A stretch of DNA of 13,343 bases from Tannerella sp. (lineage in GTDB: Bacteria > Bacteroidota > Bacteroidia > Bacteroidales > Tannerellaceae). The DNA lies in NCBI GenBank assembly GCA_031261145.1, contig JAISJX010000473.1, positions 1 through 13,343 on the forward strand, given 5' to 3'. The notes under the pieces were generated by a model. The model saw only the letters and a program-made list of their open reading frames with translations. It was not told where the DNA came from and made no database searches. Within the stretch, counting starts at the first letter, position 1. Each line of letters begins with the position of its first letter. The position numbers and the translations under genes are program-made. This document shows positions 1-7,038 of the stretch, piece after piece.

Positions 1-557
1 CAGTGGGTTCGTTTGTGATACAATTTCCGTCAGGGTTCACATTAGACAAAGCCAATACAAGCCTGACAGCGGATTACGGTAAATTTGAATTGAAAATCAC
101 ACAGAAGGAAAACAATGCATGTCTGTTTGAAATCAAACCGAAAACGTTGCGGAGCGCGTTACGGGCAGGCGAGGCCGGTACACTGGCGCATATCGCCTAT
201 ACCGTTAATAATAGCCTGAAAAAAGGTACATATACTATTTCCGTGAACAGCATCCTGTTCGAGACGCCCGGCGGCGCGTCCATCGTCGAACCGGCCATCA
301 CCGTACCTGTCCAGTTGAGCCGCGGGGGCGTGGGCAACGAAGCGATAGACGCCCCAACATCTGTTTATATCCACGATGGCCTCCTGTACATCAAGAGCGA
401 CCGCGCACAACCGGTAACGGTCTATGCCGTCAGCGGCGCGAAGCTGTACGAAAGCATCCTCCCGGCGGGCGCAACGACGCTCGACGTGTCCCGCTATCCG
501 AAAGGCGTGTATATCGTGGTCTTTGCAGACGGGACAAGGTGGAAAGTGATTCGTTAG
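1..557 (+). CDS. Secreted protein, 3' end, with type IX-like C-terminal sorting domain (5' partial)
   Basis: The reading frame is open at the left edge of the window, so the true start lies upstream; the GTG at position 3 is simply the first in-frame codon. The visible 184 residues hold two parts. The first ~105 residues alternate hydrophobic and polar positions like a beta-sandwich and include the stretch GSFVIQFPSGFTLD; this could be a cohesin-like or adhesin-type domain, but I cannot assign it to a family. The last ~70 residues match the pattern of the type A C-terminal domain of type IX secretion cargo: a short strand (VYIHDGLLYIKS), VTVYAVSGAKLYE, then DVSRYPKGVYIV and a final basic strand ending KVIR. 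Known biology: such tails direct export across the outer membrane and are cleaved by PorU. Inference: the protein is surface-attached or released. The substrate or ligand cannot be told from this fragment. Confidence 0.75.
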   Translation, partial: VGSFVIQFPSGFTLDKANTSLTADYGKFELKITQKENNACLFEIKPKTLRSALRAGEAGTLAHIAYTVNNSLKKGTYTISVNSILFETPGGASIVEPAITVPVQLSRGGVGNEAIDAPTSVYIHDGLLYIKSDRAQPVTVYAVSGAKLYESILPAGATTLDVSRYPKGVYIVVFADGTRWKVIR

Positions 558-612
558 ATTTCATTGTCTGAACGGTGATTTTAAAATGATTGAAATGATG
601 GACATGCTTCCT

Positions 613-648
613 GGGGTTGACCAAAAAGTCTGGTTTCGTCATTGCGAG
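613..648 (+). repeat. Outer arm of dispersed repeat, copy A (left end)
   Basis: This 36-bp block matches the reverse complement of 9381-9416 at 33 of 36 positions. Its first 27 bases (613-639) differ from the distant copy at only one base, and the match ends in TTGCGAG. It overlaps the left end of the 131-bp core repeat. A likely reading is one terminal inverted repeat of a small non-autonomous element, with the other end lost or diverged in this copy. Confidence 0.8.
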
Positions 649-765
649 ACCCCAATAAGCCTTCGGTTTATCAAAAAAGTAAAATGACGAGTATTTGCAA
701 TATGTTGATAATACGTGTGATACAAAACTCGTCATTATAAGGGCAAATCCCGAAGCAATCCATTA
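635..765 (+). repeat. 131-bp dispersed intergenic repeat, copy A
   Basis: This segment recurs at 9218-9348 in the same orientation with 130 of 131 identical bases; the only difference is G at 704 against A at 9287. Internally, AATGACGAGT (683-692) and ACTCGTCATT (727-736) form a perfect 10-bp inverted repeat around a 34-nt loop, so the transcript could fold. The left edge carries CGTCATTGCGAG and the right edge CGAAGCAATCC. It has no credible coding content; the antisense open frame across it is a by-product of the repeat. It sits just after the stop of the secreted-protein gene. Confidence 0.9.
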
Positions 766-768
766 TCC

Positions 769-810
769 CATCGAACCTTCATCGAACCTCGACCGAACCT
801 CCATCGAAGG
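769..810 (+). repeat. 11-bp tandem repeat, about 3.8 units
   Basis: Successive units read CATCGAACCTT, CATCGAACCTC, GACCGAACCTC and a shorter CATCGAAGG. The array begins three bases after the end of the 131-bp repeat and finishes about 60 bases before the queH promoter element. It is too short and imperfect to assign a function; it may be a slippage product beside the mobile repeat or a binding-site cluster. Confidence 0.75.
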
Positions 811-873
811 AATGCCTTTGTGAATGATTCCTAATTCTTTGAATAATTATTTCTTTATCCTTGAAAAAGTGGC

Positions 874-881
874 TATATTTG
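874..881 (+). promoter_or_regulatory. Putative Bacteroidota -7 promoter element for the queH operon
   Basis: TATATTTG matches the phylum consensus TAnnTTTG and lies 19 bases before the queH ATG, implying a very short leader. I see no good TTG -33 box at the expected 19-20 base spacing, so the call is tentative. Confidence 0.5.
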
Positions 882-900
882 CGACAAATATTGCTTTGCT

Positions 901-1524
901 ATGACGATTCCAAACATACAATTACAGGTTCCGGGGGGAGCGACGAAGATACTTTTGCATGCTTGTTGCGCCCCGTGCTCCGGCGCCATCCTTGAATGTA
1001 TGCTTGAAAACCGGTTGTATCCGACTGTTTTCTACTATAATCCGAACATCAGTCCGCCGGCCGAATATGAAACGCGGAAAGCGGAAAACCGGCGGTTTGC
1101 AGAATCGTTGGGTTTGCCGTTTGTGGATTGGGATTACGAGCATGCCGCATGGCGGACGCAGGTGGAAGGGTTGGAATCGGAGCCGGAACGGGGCGCCCGT
1201 TGTTCCGTTTGTTTCAGGATGCGATTGGTCGCGACCGCCCGCTATGCCGCCGGACACGGATTCGAGGTCTTCACTACCACACTGGCGTCATCGCGGTGGA
1301 AAGACCTCGCACAGATCGCCGAAGCCGGACAATATGCCGCATCCCTGTTTCCGGGCGTCGCTTTCTGGGAACAGAACTGGCGAAAAGGCGGACTGAGCGA
1401 ACGGCGAAAAGAGCTAATCCGGCAAAACGGGTTTTACAATCAAAACTATTGCGGTTGTGAATTTAGCCGGAGGGAGCGGATGCAAAACGAGGTTAAACAA
1501 GAAAATGAATGTACAACAGTATGA
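901..1524 (+). CDS. queH: Epoxyqueuosine reductase QueH
   Basis: This 207-residue protein matches the QueH (formerly DUF208) family, which reduces epoxyqueuosine to queuosine in tRNA, the last step of queuosine synthesis, without cobalamin and unrelated to QueG. Visible family features are LLHACCAPCSG near the N-terminus (Cys22, Cys23, Cys26), the YNPNI segment at residues 46-50, GARCSVCFRMRL (Cys101, Cys104), the TTTLASSRWKD stretch, and YCGCEFS near the C-terminus (Cys184, Cys186). In the family the paired cysteines ligate an Fe-S cluster and an adjacent iron; every expected cysteine pair is present. Length is normal. The ATG at 901 sits just behind a TAnnTTTG promoter element, which supports this start. 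The stop overlaps the next gene's start as ATGA at 1521-1524, so translation of the two is probably coupled. Confidence 0.93.
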   Translation: MTIPNIQLQVPGGATKILLHACCAPCSGAILECMLENRLYPTVFYYNPNISPPAEYETRKAENRRFAESLGLPFVDWDYEHAAWRTQVEGLESEPERGARCSVCFRMRLVATARYAAGHGFEVFTTTLASSRWKDLAQIAEAGQYAASLFPGVAFWEQNWRKGGLSERRKELIRQNGFYNQNYCGCEFSRRERMQNEVKQENECTTV

Positions 1525-2549
1525 GTCAGATTATGTTTCCGGCCGAGTGGTATCCGCAAAGCGCGGTGCAACTCACCTGGCCGCACAAAGATACCGATTG
1601 GGCGCCCGTCCTGGATGAGGTGATTCCCTGTTTTGTCGCTATTGCGAAGGAGATTATCAAGCGGGAACGGTTGTTGATTGTCTGTCCGGACGAGGCGGAA
1701 GTACGCCGTCAGTTGGGCGCGGTGGACGACAGCCGCATCCTTTTCCGTGAAATGGAGACCAACGACACCTGGGCGCGCGACCATGGCGGAATCACCGTTT
1801 TTGAAGAGGGCGTTCCGAAAGTGTATGACTTCGTTTTCAACGGCTGGGGCATGAAATATGCAGCAAACTACGATAACATAATCACCCGCCGCCTGTACAG
1901 GGAAGACACATTTTCGCCGGAGGTCGAAGTGATCAACATGCAGCCGTTTGTGCTCGAAGGCGGCAGCCTGGAAACGGACGGGCGCGGGACATTGCTCACG
2001 ACCGTGGAATGCCTGAGTTCGCTCAACCGCAATGAATACCTGAACCGGCCGCAATTGGAATATCATCTCAGGGAGCTTTTCGGCGCGGAACGTATCTTAT
2101 GGCTTGAAAACGGCTATCTGGCGGGAGATGATACGGATAGCCATATAGACACCTTGGCCCGTTTCAGCGACGAGAACACCATTCTCTACGTGCAGTGCAC
2201 CGACGAAACGGACGAACATTTCGCCGAGTTGCAGCAGATGGAAAAAGAACTGGAAGCATTCCGGACAGTTGCCGGCGAACCCTACCGCCTGATTCCGTTA
2301 CCCATGGCGGACAAAGTGGTATGGAACGGCGAACGGCTACCCGCCACGTACGCCAATTTCCTGATTATGAACGAAGCCGTTTTAGTTCCCTTTTACCAAA
2401 GCGGCAAGGACGAAATCGCCAAAACCGTCCTGCAAAAAGCCTTTCCCGGCAGGGAAGTGACAGGCATCAACTGCTTACCGTTAATCAAACAACATGGCTC
2501 GCTGCATTGCGTCACCATGCAATATCCACAAAACGTCATTCAAAGCTAA
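1521..2549 (+). CDS. aguA: Agmatine deiminase (peptidyl-arginine deiminase family)
   Basis: The product hydrolyses agmatine to N-carbamoylputrescine and ammonia, the first step from agmatine toward putrescine. With the start chosen here (342 residues) the family motifs are: FPAEWYPQ near the N-terminus; TWARDHGG around residues 83-90, holding the substrate-binding Asp; EGGSLETDG at about 146-154; the catalytic His in DSHID at about 207; and the nucleophilic Cys330 in GSLHCVTMQYPQ. I chose ATG 1521 because it forms a 4-base ATGA overlap with queH and leaves a start close to the conserved FPAEW; an in-frame ATG at 1509 would add four residues and cannot be excluded. Only four bases separate its stop from the amidase that uses its product. 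The same fold includes Porphyromonas-type peptidylarginine deiminases, but the absence of a signal peptide and the adjacent amidase argue for agmatine as substrate. Confidence 0.9.
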   Translation: MSQIMFPAEWYPQSAVQLTWPHKDTDWAPVLDEVIPCFVAIAKEIIKRERLLIVCPDEAEVRRQLGAVDDSRILFREMETNDTWARDHGGITVFEEGVPKVYDFVFNGWGMKYAANYDNIITRRLYREDTFSPEVEVINMQPFVLEGGSLETDGRGTLLTTVECLSSLNRNEYLNRPQLEYHLRELFGAERILWLENGYLAGDDTDSHIDTLARFSDENTILYVQCTDETDEHFAELQQMEKELEAFRTVAGEPYRLIPLPMADKVVWNGERLPATYANFLIMNEAVLVPFYQSGKDEIAKTVLQKAFPGREVTGINCLPLIKQHGSLHCVTMQYPQNVIQS

Positions 2550-2553
2550 AGAT

Positions 2554-3438
2554 ATGAAAACAGGACTTATACAACAACAGAACACCTCCGGCAAGGAAGC
2601 GAATATCGCAAAACTGATAGCGAATATCCGGGAGTGCGCCCGGCAGGGAGCCGAGCTTGTCGTGCTTCAGGAACTGCATAACAGCCTCTACTTCTGCCAG
2701 ACGGAAGACGTCGCACTGTTTGATTCCGCCGAGACCATTCCCGGAAAATCAACGGACGTATTTGGAGCGTTAGCCAAAGAACTGAACATCGTTCTGGTGT
2801 TGTCGCTTTTCGAGAAACGGGCGCCCGGACTTTATCACAACACAGCCGTGGCGCTCGAAAAAGACGGCTCGATTGCCGGAAAATACCGCAAGATGCACAT
2901 CCCCGACGACCCGGCTTATTACGAGAAATTCTATTTCACCCCCGGCGATTTGGGCTTTGAGCCGATCCATACATCGGTCGGACGGTTAGGCATATTGGTT
3001 TGTTGGGATCAGTGGTATCCCGAAGCCGCCCGTTTGATGGCCCTGAACGGCGCAGATGTGTTGATTTACCCGACCGCCATCGGCTGGGAAAGCAGCGACA
3101 CGGATGCCGAAAAACAACGTCAGCGGGACGCCTGGCGAACCGTTCAGCGCGGACACGCCATCGCCAACGGTCTGCCTGTGATTACCGTCAATCGCGTCGG
3201 GCACGAACCCGACCCTTCCGGGCAAACCGGCGGCATCCGTTTCTGGGGAAACAGTTTCGTCGCCGGCCCGCAAGGCGAATTGCTCTGCGAACTGCCGGAC
3301 AACCGGGAATCTGTCGGAGTGATTGAGATAGATACCGCCCGCAGCGAACACGTCCGCCGCTGGTGGCCATTCCTGCGCGACCGCCGTGTGGATGCGTATC
3401 AAGGAATAAATAAACTATTCAATGATTCAATAATTTAA
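2554..3438 (+). CDS. aguB: N-carbamoylputrescine amidase
   Basis: This 294-residue carbon-nitrogen hydrolase (nitrilase superfamily) converts N-carbamoylputrescine to putrescine, CO2 and ammonia. The catalytic triad is visible: Glu40 in ELVVLQELHN, Lys113 in KYRKMHIPDD, and nucleophile Cys150 in ILVCWDQWYPEAAR. The C-terminal half carries family stretches such as YPTAIGWES and WGNSFVAGPQGE. Length is typical. The start is ATG 2554, where MKTGLIQQQ begins the first strand of the fold. An in-frame ATG at 2494 would lie deep inside the preceding gene and add 20 residues unlike the family, so I rejected it. Following the deiminase directly makes the two-step agmatine route to putrescine complete within one operon. 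Putrescine likely feeds spermidine synthesis, but no such gene is in view. Confidence 0.92.
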   Translation: MKTGLIQQQNTSGKEANIAKLIANIRECARQGAELVVLQELHNSLYFCQTEDVALFDSAETIPGKSTDVFGALAKELNIVLVLSLFEKRAPGLYHNTAVALEKDGSIAGKYRKMHIPDDPAYYEKFYFTPGDLGFEPIHTSVGRLGILVCWDQWYPEAARLMALNGADVLIYPTAIGWESSDTDAEKQRQRDAWRTVQRGHAIANGLPVITVNRVGHEPDPSGQTGGIRFWGNSFVAGPQGELLCELPDNRESVGVIEIDTARSEHVRRWWPFLRDRRVDAYQGINKLFNDSII

Positions 3439-3446
3439 AGATTTCG

Positions 3447-3527
3447 CGCAGATTTCGCCGATTTAGAGCGCAGATGGACGCAGATTTTTAATCCGTTCAA
3501 TCTGCGTATCAATCCATTCAATCTGCG
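3447..3527. repeat. CGCAGAT/ATCTGCG inverted and tandem repeat cluster
   Basis: Three CGCAGAT copies (3447-3453, 3469-3475, 3479-3485) face two ATCTGCG copies (3500-3506, 3521-3527). The pair ACGCAGAT (3478-3485) and ATCTGCGT (3500-3507) makes an 8-bp stem with a 14-nt loop. The right half is a direct repeat, AATCCRTTCAATCTGCG, at 3490-3506 and 3511-3527. It lies right behind the aguB stop. It could serve as a 3' hairpin, but no T-run follows, so I do not call it a rho-independent terminator. Confidence 0.75.
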
Positions 3528-3544
3528 AGAAATAGATTGTGATA

Positions 3545-3572
3545 ATTAATAATTAATGATTAATAATTAATA
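3545..3572 (+). repeat. Heptamer tandem array (ATTAATR x4)
   Basis: Four consecutive 7-bp units read ATTAATA, ATTAATG, ATTAATA, ATTAATA. The tract is entirely A/T apart from one G and is close to a palindrome. The rest of 3573-3690, up to the next promoter element, shows nothing I can assign. Confidence 0.75.
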
Positions 3573-3692
3573 ATGGGGATAAACCTATGAAAAGAGGTCG
3601 CGGGGGAAGTGGGGATTCTTGAAATAATACACCGCGTGGATTTTGTGTTTTTTTAAGGGTTTCGCCCCGATATTTCCTCAAAAAAGAAGAAC

Positions 3693-3700
3693 TATTTTTG
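3693..3700 (+). promoter_or_regulatory. Putative -7 promoter element for the regulator gene
   Basis: TATTTTTG fits TAnnTTTG and lies 36 bases before the ATG at 3737. The -33 region is weak. Its position also argues that the TTG at 3698, which would extend the downstream frame, is not a start codon. Confidence 0.45.
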
Positions 3701-3736
3701 TATCTTACTTGTTATAAGTATAAAAGATTCAAGAAT

Positions 3737-4702
3737 ATGAAAAATGAGGCTTTATATAATACGTTACTATTGGATGAGTTGAGGAAAAAAATCCCTCAAA
3801 ATCCTAAGTTGGTGCAGGCGCTGGTCGATTTTTTATGTATTGAAAAAGAAGCCGTGTACCGTAGATTGAGAGGTGATGTCCCCTTTTCGTTTCATGAAAT
3901 TGCCACGCTATCAAAAAATTTGGGCTTTTCAATAGATAATATTATCGGGCTTGATGTGCAGAAAAGCCGGCCTGTACAGTTGTCATTTCCTGACTTTGTC
4001 GCTCCGAAAGAATCGGATTATTTTCTGCTGGAGAAACACCTTGATGCGATTCAATTGGCGGTCAAGTCGGGAAATTCGGAGATGGCCTGCGTGACGAATG
4101 TACTGCCGCAGGAACTTTTCACAGGATACCAGTATCTTTCTAAATTTAATATCTTCAGATGGTTATATCATTACCGCAACGATCGGTTACAGGCGTTTAG
4201 CACACTCGTTATCCCTGACCGGGTATTGAATTTGTTCAGGAAGCAATTTATTGAAACCAAGAAAATTGAAAAAACATATTATATTTTCGACACCTCGGTT
4301 TACAAACGGTTTGTCCATGCGATCAACTATTTCCGTAACATCCAGTTGATCGAACAGGAAGATGTGCTGTATATCAAAGATGAGTTGATGCAGTTGCTGA
4401 ACTACACGGAAGAGCTGACTATCAGCGGGCGGTTCAAAGAAACGGGCCGTGAGACGTATTTTTATATTACCGATACCGACATCACGACATCTTATTATTA
4501 CATGAACGCAAATGGCATGAAATACAGTCTGATAAGGACATTCCTGATGACGTCGGCCACATCCATGGACGAGCAAACGTTTGATGAAATGAAAAACTGG
4601 GTTCGTTCGGCCATGAAAGTTTCCACTTTAATTACAGAGGCGAGCGAAAAACAACGCATCCTGTATTTCGAATGCCAGCGGGAAATCATAAATGAATTAT
4701 AA
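3737..4702 (+). CDS. Putative transcriptional regulator with N-terminal HTH
   Basis: The 321-residue product has a probable helix-turn-helix at about residues 24-70: LVQALVDFLCIEKEAVYRRL, then HEIATLSKNLGFSIDNIIG. This resembles the XRE/BetR-like N-terminal domains of Bacteroidota regulators. The remaining ~250 residues are mixed helix and strand, rich in Tyr and Phe, with no signal peptide, membrane segment or recognised catalytic motif; they may be a sensor or dimerisation domain. The start is ATG 3737; the longer frame beginning with TTG at 3698 overlaps the putative -7 element. The gene stands alone, with 298 bases before and 76 after it, and its coding sequence looks more A/T-rich than its neighbours, so it may be an accessory insertion or simply less constrained. 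No target is evident; autoregulation from the repeat-rich upstream region is possible but unproven. Confidence 0.6.
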   Translation: MKNEALYNTLLLDELRKKIPQNPKLVQALVDFLCIEKEAVYRRLRGDVPFSFHEIATLSKNLGFSIDNIIGLDVQKSRPVQLSFPDFVAPKESDYFLLEKHLDAIQLAVKSGNSEMACVTNVLPQELFTGYQYLSKFNIFRWLYHYRNDRLQAFSTLVIPDRVLNLFRKQFIETKKIEKTYYIFDTSVYKRFVHAINYFRNIQLIEQEDVLYIKDELMQLLNYTEELTISGRFKETGRETYFYITDTDITTSYYYMNANGMKYSLIRTFLMTSATSMDEQTFDEMKNWVRSAMKVSTLITEASEKQRILYFECQREIINEL

Positions 4703-4726
4703 TTCATCGGTTATTAACAGAAAACA

Positions 4727-4756
4727 TTGCTATTTGACAACTATTCTTTATCTTTG
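4727..4756 (+). promoter_or_regulatory. Promoter of the dut operon
   Basis: TTG at 4727-4729, a 19-base spacer, and TATCTTTG at 4749-4756 give a good match to the Bacteroidota -33/-7 promoter. The dut ATG follows 22 bases downstream. The 11-mer TATCTTTGTAG is identical in the minus-strand promoter at 11773-11783. Confidence 0.7.
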
Positions 4757-4778
4757 TAGCCTTTAAAGAAACGAATAT

Positions 4779-5210
4779 ATGAAGGTAAAAATAGTAAATA
4801 AGTCCCATCATCCGCTTCCGCAGTATCAGACTCCTTTGTCGGCGGGTATGGATATTCGCGCGAACTTGTCCGAAGCGGTCGAGATTAAACCGTTGGAACG
4901 CAAGCTGATTCCTACCGGTATCTACCTTGCGTTGCCCGAAGGATACGAGGCGCAAATGCGTCCGCGGAGCGGATTGGCCATCAAGCACGGCATCACGCTC
5001 CTGAATACGCCGGGTACGATTGACGCCGATTACCGGGGCGAAATCGGTATCATTCTAATCAATCTCTCGTCCGAACCGTTTGTTATCAAGGATGGTGAAC
5101 GCATCTGCCAGATGGTAATCACATCGCACGCGCAAGTCGCCTGGCAACCGGAAGAAACACTGGACGATACGGAACGGGGCGCAGGCGGCTTCGGACATAC
5201 GGGCAAATAA
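4779..5210 (+). CDS. dut: Deoxyuridine 5'-triphosphate nucleotidohydrolase (dUTPase)
   Basis: This enzyme hydrolyses dUTP to dUMP and pyrophosphate, keeping uracil out of DNA and supplying dUMP for thymidylate. At 143 residues it has the usual length of the homotrimeric family, and all five motifs are visible: I, AGMDIRA (22-28); [13 protein letters not shown] (61-71); [16 protein letters not shown] (79-91), with the catalytic Asp and Tyr; [10 protein letters not shown] (107-114); and [11 protein letters not shown] (133-142), the flexible C-terminal arm, here with His in place of the more common Ser before Thr. The start codon is supported by the promoter 22 bases upstream and by the family N-terminus MKVKIVNKS. 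It is the first gene of a four-gene run whose other members act at the envelope, so its link to them is probably positional. Confidence 0.95.
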   Translation: MKVKIVNKSHHPLPQYQTPLSAGMDIRANLSEAVEIKPLERKLIPTGIYLALPEGYEAQMRPRSGLAIKHGITLLNTPGTIDADYRGEIGIILINLSSEPFVIKDGERICQMVITSHAQVAWQPEETLDDTERGAGGFGHTGK

Positions 5211-5235
5211 CGGAGCATACGGGGATTCAGTAAGC

Positions 5236-7038
5236 ATGATAAAAATTAAAATAATGAATAAAAAAAGTGAAATCCGTCTCCTGAACTTTTCCAACAGGTG
5301 GAGAGGATTTTGGATACTCATCATCTGTTTCGGCGCGTTGCCCTTGTATGCGACGGCTCAGGATGCGCCTGCCGGGAAAAAGAGCCTTTCGGCGTCCAAA
5401 CAACGAAAATTAGATTATTTCTACTACGAAGGGCTGACGCTGAAAAATGCGGCGAAGTTTGATGCGGCGTACGAAATCTTCAAATATTGCTTGGAGATTG
5501 ATTCGACCTCGTCGGTTGTCCTTTACGAATTGGCGTCGTTCTACCTGCAAATGGAACAGCCCGAAAAAGCGGCTTCCCTCCTGAAGCAGGCCGTCGCCTA
5601 CAGTCCTGATAATTACAACTACCGGTTAGCGCTCGCCTCCGTCTCGCTCGATCTGGGAATGTATGGCGAGGCGTCGGAAGAATACGAAATATTAGTGAAA
5701 CAACATCCCGATAAATTGGAACTGAACTATTATCTGGCGGAAGCCTACATTCAGGAAGGCGAAATCGGGAAAGCCATTGATATTTTTGACGAACTGGAAG
5801 GCATCCTCGGCATGAAAGAACCCTTTTCCATGCAGAAATACCAGCTTTACATGACGCTGAAAGAACCCGGAAAGGCTTTCGACGAACTGAAAAAACTGGC
5901 GGCCAAATATCCGAATAACGCTCGTTACCTCATCCTGATTGGCGACCTTTATTTAGAGCAAAACGATACGGAAAAGGCATTGGAAAATTACGGGAAAGCG
6001 CATGTGTTGGAGCCGGATAACCCTTACTACACCGTTTCGATGGCGAACTATTACAAGAAGGCAGGCAATCCGGAAGCGGCGGAAGAACAAATCCGCCTCG
6101 CGTTAATCAACGACAAGTTAGACGTCGAACTGAAAGTGGGCATCCTTTCCCGCTATATCCAGCAAATCCAACAATCCGGCGTTGGTACGGAAACGGCGAA
6201 TACGCTATTCCAGACGCTCTTGGAGCAGCATCCCGAAGATACCGAACTGAAACTTATCTACGCCGGCCTGCTGGTTCTGCAAAAAAATACGGAGGAAGCG
6301 CGTTTTCAGCTTCGCTTAGTCACCGAGATGGAACCCGAAAACGAAAAGGCTTGGCAACAATTGCTGGGTTTGAGTTTTCAGGTGCAGGATTTGGACGATG
6401 CTGTCCGTATCTGCCTGAAATGCCGGGAGCTTTTCCCCGAATCCATGGAGTATCATTTTTACCTGGGCATCGCTTATTCCCAACAGGACAAGTATCAGGA
6501 AGCATTGGACATCTATCATGAAAGTTTGAAGCTTATTCCCGAAACAAACAAGCCCTTGCGTTCCGACTACTACGGGCAAATCGGCGATATTTATTACCAG
6601 ATGAAACGCCCCGAAGAAGCATTTGCCTCCTACGAGGAAGCGCTGAAATATAACGAACGGAACGTGGTGATCCTGAATAATTACAGCTATTATCTGTCGT
6701 TGGAAAAACGCGATTTGGACAAAGCCGAACGGCTCAGCGCCCAGTGCATCAAAATGGCGCCCGACAATGCGACCTATTTAGACACGTATGCCTGGATATT
6801 CTTTGTGAAGGGCAATTATGCGCTGGCCAAAATCTATATCGTAAACGCGATAGAAAAAGATACGACCAACAGCCCCGAATTAGTGGATCATTACGGGGAT
6901 ATCCTCTATAAGACAGGCGACAGGGAAGGGGCGCTCAAACAGTGGATCAAGGCGAAGGAAATGGGAAAAGCGACGAAAACGCTGGAACAGAAAATAGAAA
7001 AAGGAATTTATATAGACGCGCAGAATGATGAAAAATAA
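5236..7038 (+). CDS. Exported tetratricopeptide repeat protein
   Basis: The 600-residue product begins with a basic segment and a hydrophobic stretch (WILIICFGALPLYATAQ, about residues 26-42) that looks like a cleavable signal peptide or membrane anchor. Tandem TPR units then run almost without break from about residue 60 to 575; clear units include YYEGLTLKNAAKFDAAYEIF, LNYYLAEAYIQEGEIGKAID, YLILIGDLYLEQNDTEKALE and YHFYLGIAYSQQDKYQEALD. TPR arrays are protein-binding scaffolds with no enzymatic activity, so this one probably organises partners in the periplasm. The ATG at 5236 follows dut by 25 bases; an in-frame ATG at 5254 would shorten the n-region by six residues and is equally plausible. 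The 3' end overlaps the DUF4292 lipoprotein gene by 14 bases, which suggests they are made together. Its specific partner is not identifiable from sequence. Confidence 0.85.
   Translation: MIKIKIMNKKSEIRLLNFSNRWRGFWILIICFGALPLYATAQDAPAGKKSLSASKQRKLDYFYYEGLTLKNAAKFDAAYEIFKYCLEIDSTSSVVLYELASFYLQMEQPEKAASLLKQAVAYSPDNYNYRLALASVSLDLGMYGEASEEYEILVKQHPDKLELNYYLAEAYIQEGEIGKAIDIFDELEGILGMKEPFSMQKYQLYMTLKEPGKAFDELKKLAAKYPNNARYLILIGDLYLEQNDTEKALENYGKAHVLEPDNPYYTVSMANYYKKAGNPEAAEEQIRLALINDKLDVELKVGILSRYIQQIQQSGVGTETANTLFQTLLEQHPEDTELKLIYAGLLVLQKNTEEARFQLRLVTEMEPENEKAWQQLLGLSFQVQDLDDAVRICLKCRELFPESMEYHFYLGIAYSQQDKYQEALDIYHESLKLIPETNKPLRSDYYGQIGDIYYQMKRPEEAFASYEEALKYNERNVVILNNYSYYLSLEKRDLDKAERLSAQCIKMAPDNATYLDTYAWIFFVKGNYALAKIYIVNAIEKDTTNSPELVDHYGDILYKTGDREGALKQWIKAKEMGKATKTLEQKIEKGIYIDAQNDEK

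Noticed and set aside
430..735. Minus-strand open frame of 101 codons
   Set aside because: It runs antisense through the secreted-protein gene's end and the dispersed repeat; the other repeat copy has no matching extended gene and the protein looks like no family.
635..765. CRISPR or tRNA-like element
   Set aside because: There are no regularly spaced repeats with unique spacers and no cloverleaf; two distant copies are a dispersed repeat.
1509..1520. Upstream ATG for agmatine deiminase
   Set aside because: It is possible, but ATG 1521 forms the ATGA overlap with queH and is nearer the conserved FPAEW; the difference is four residues.
2494..2553. Longer start for the N-carbamoylputrescine amidase
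   Set aside because: It would overlap the deiminase gene by 56 bases and add residues unlike the family; ATG 2554 gives the normal N-terminus.
3698..3736. TTG start extending the regulator by 13 residues
   Set aside because: The TTG lies within the TATTTTTG promoter-like element, and a good ATG follows at 3737.
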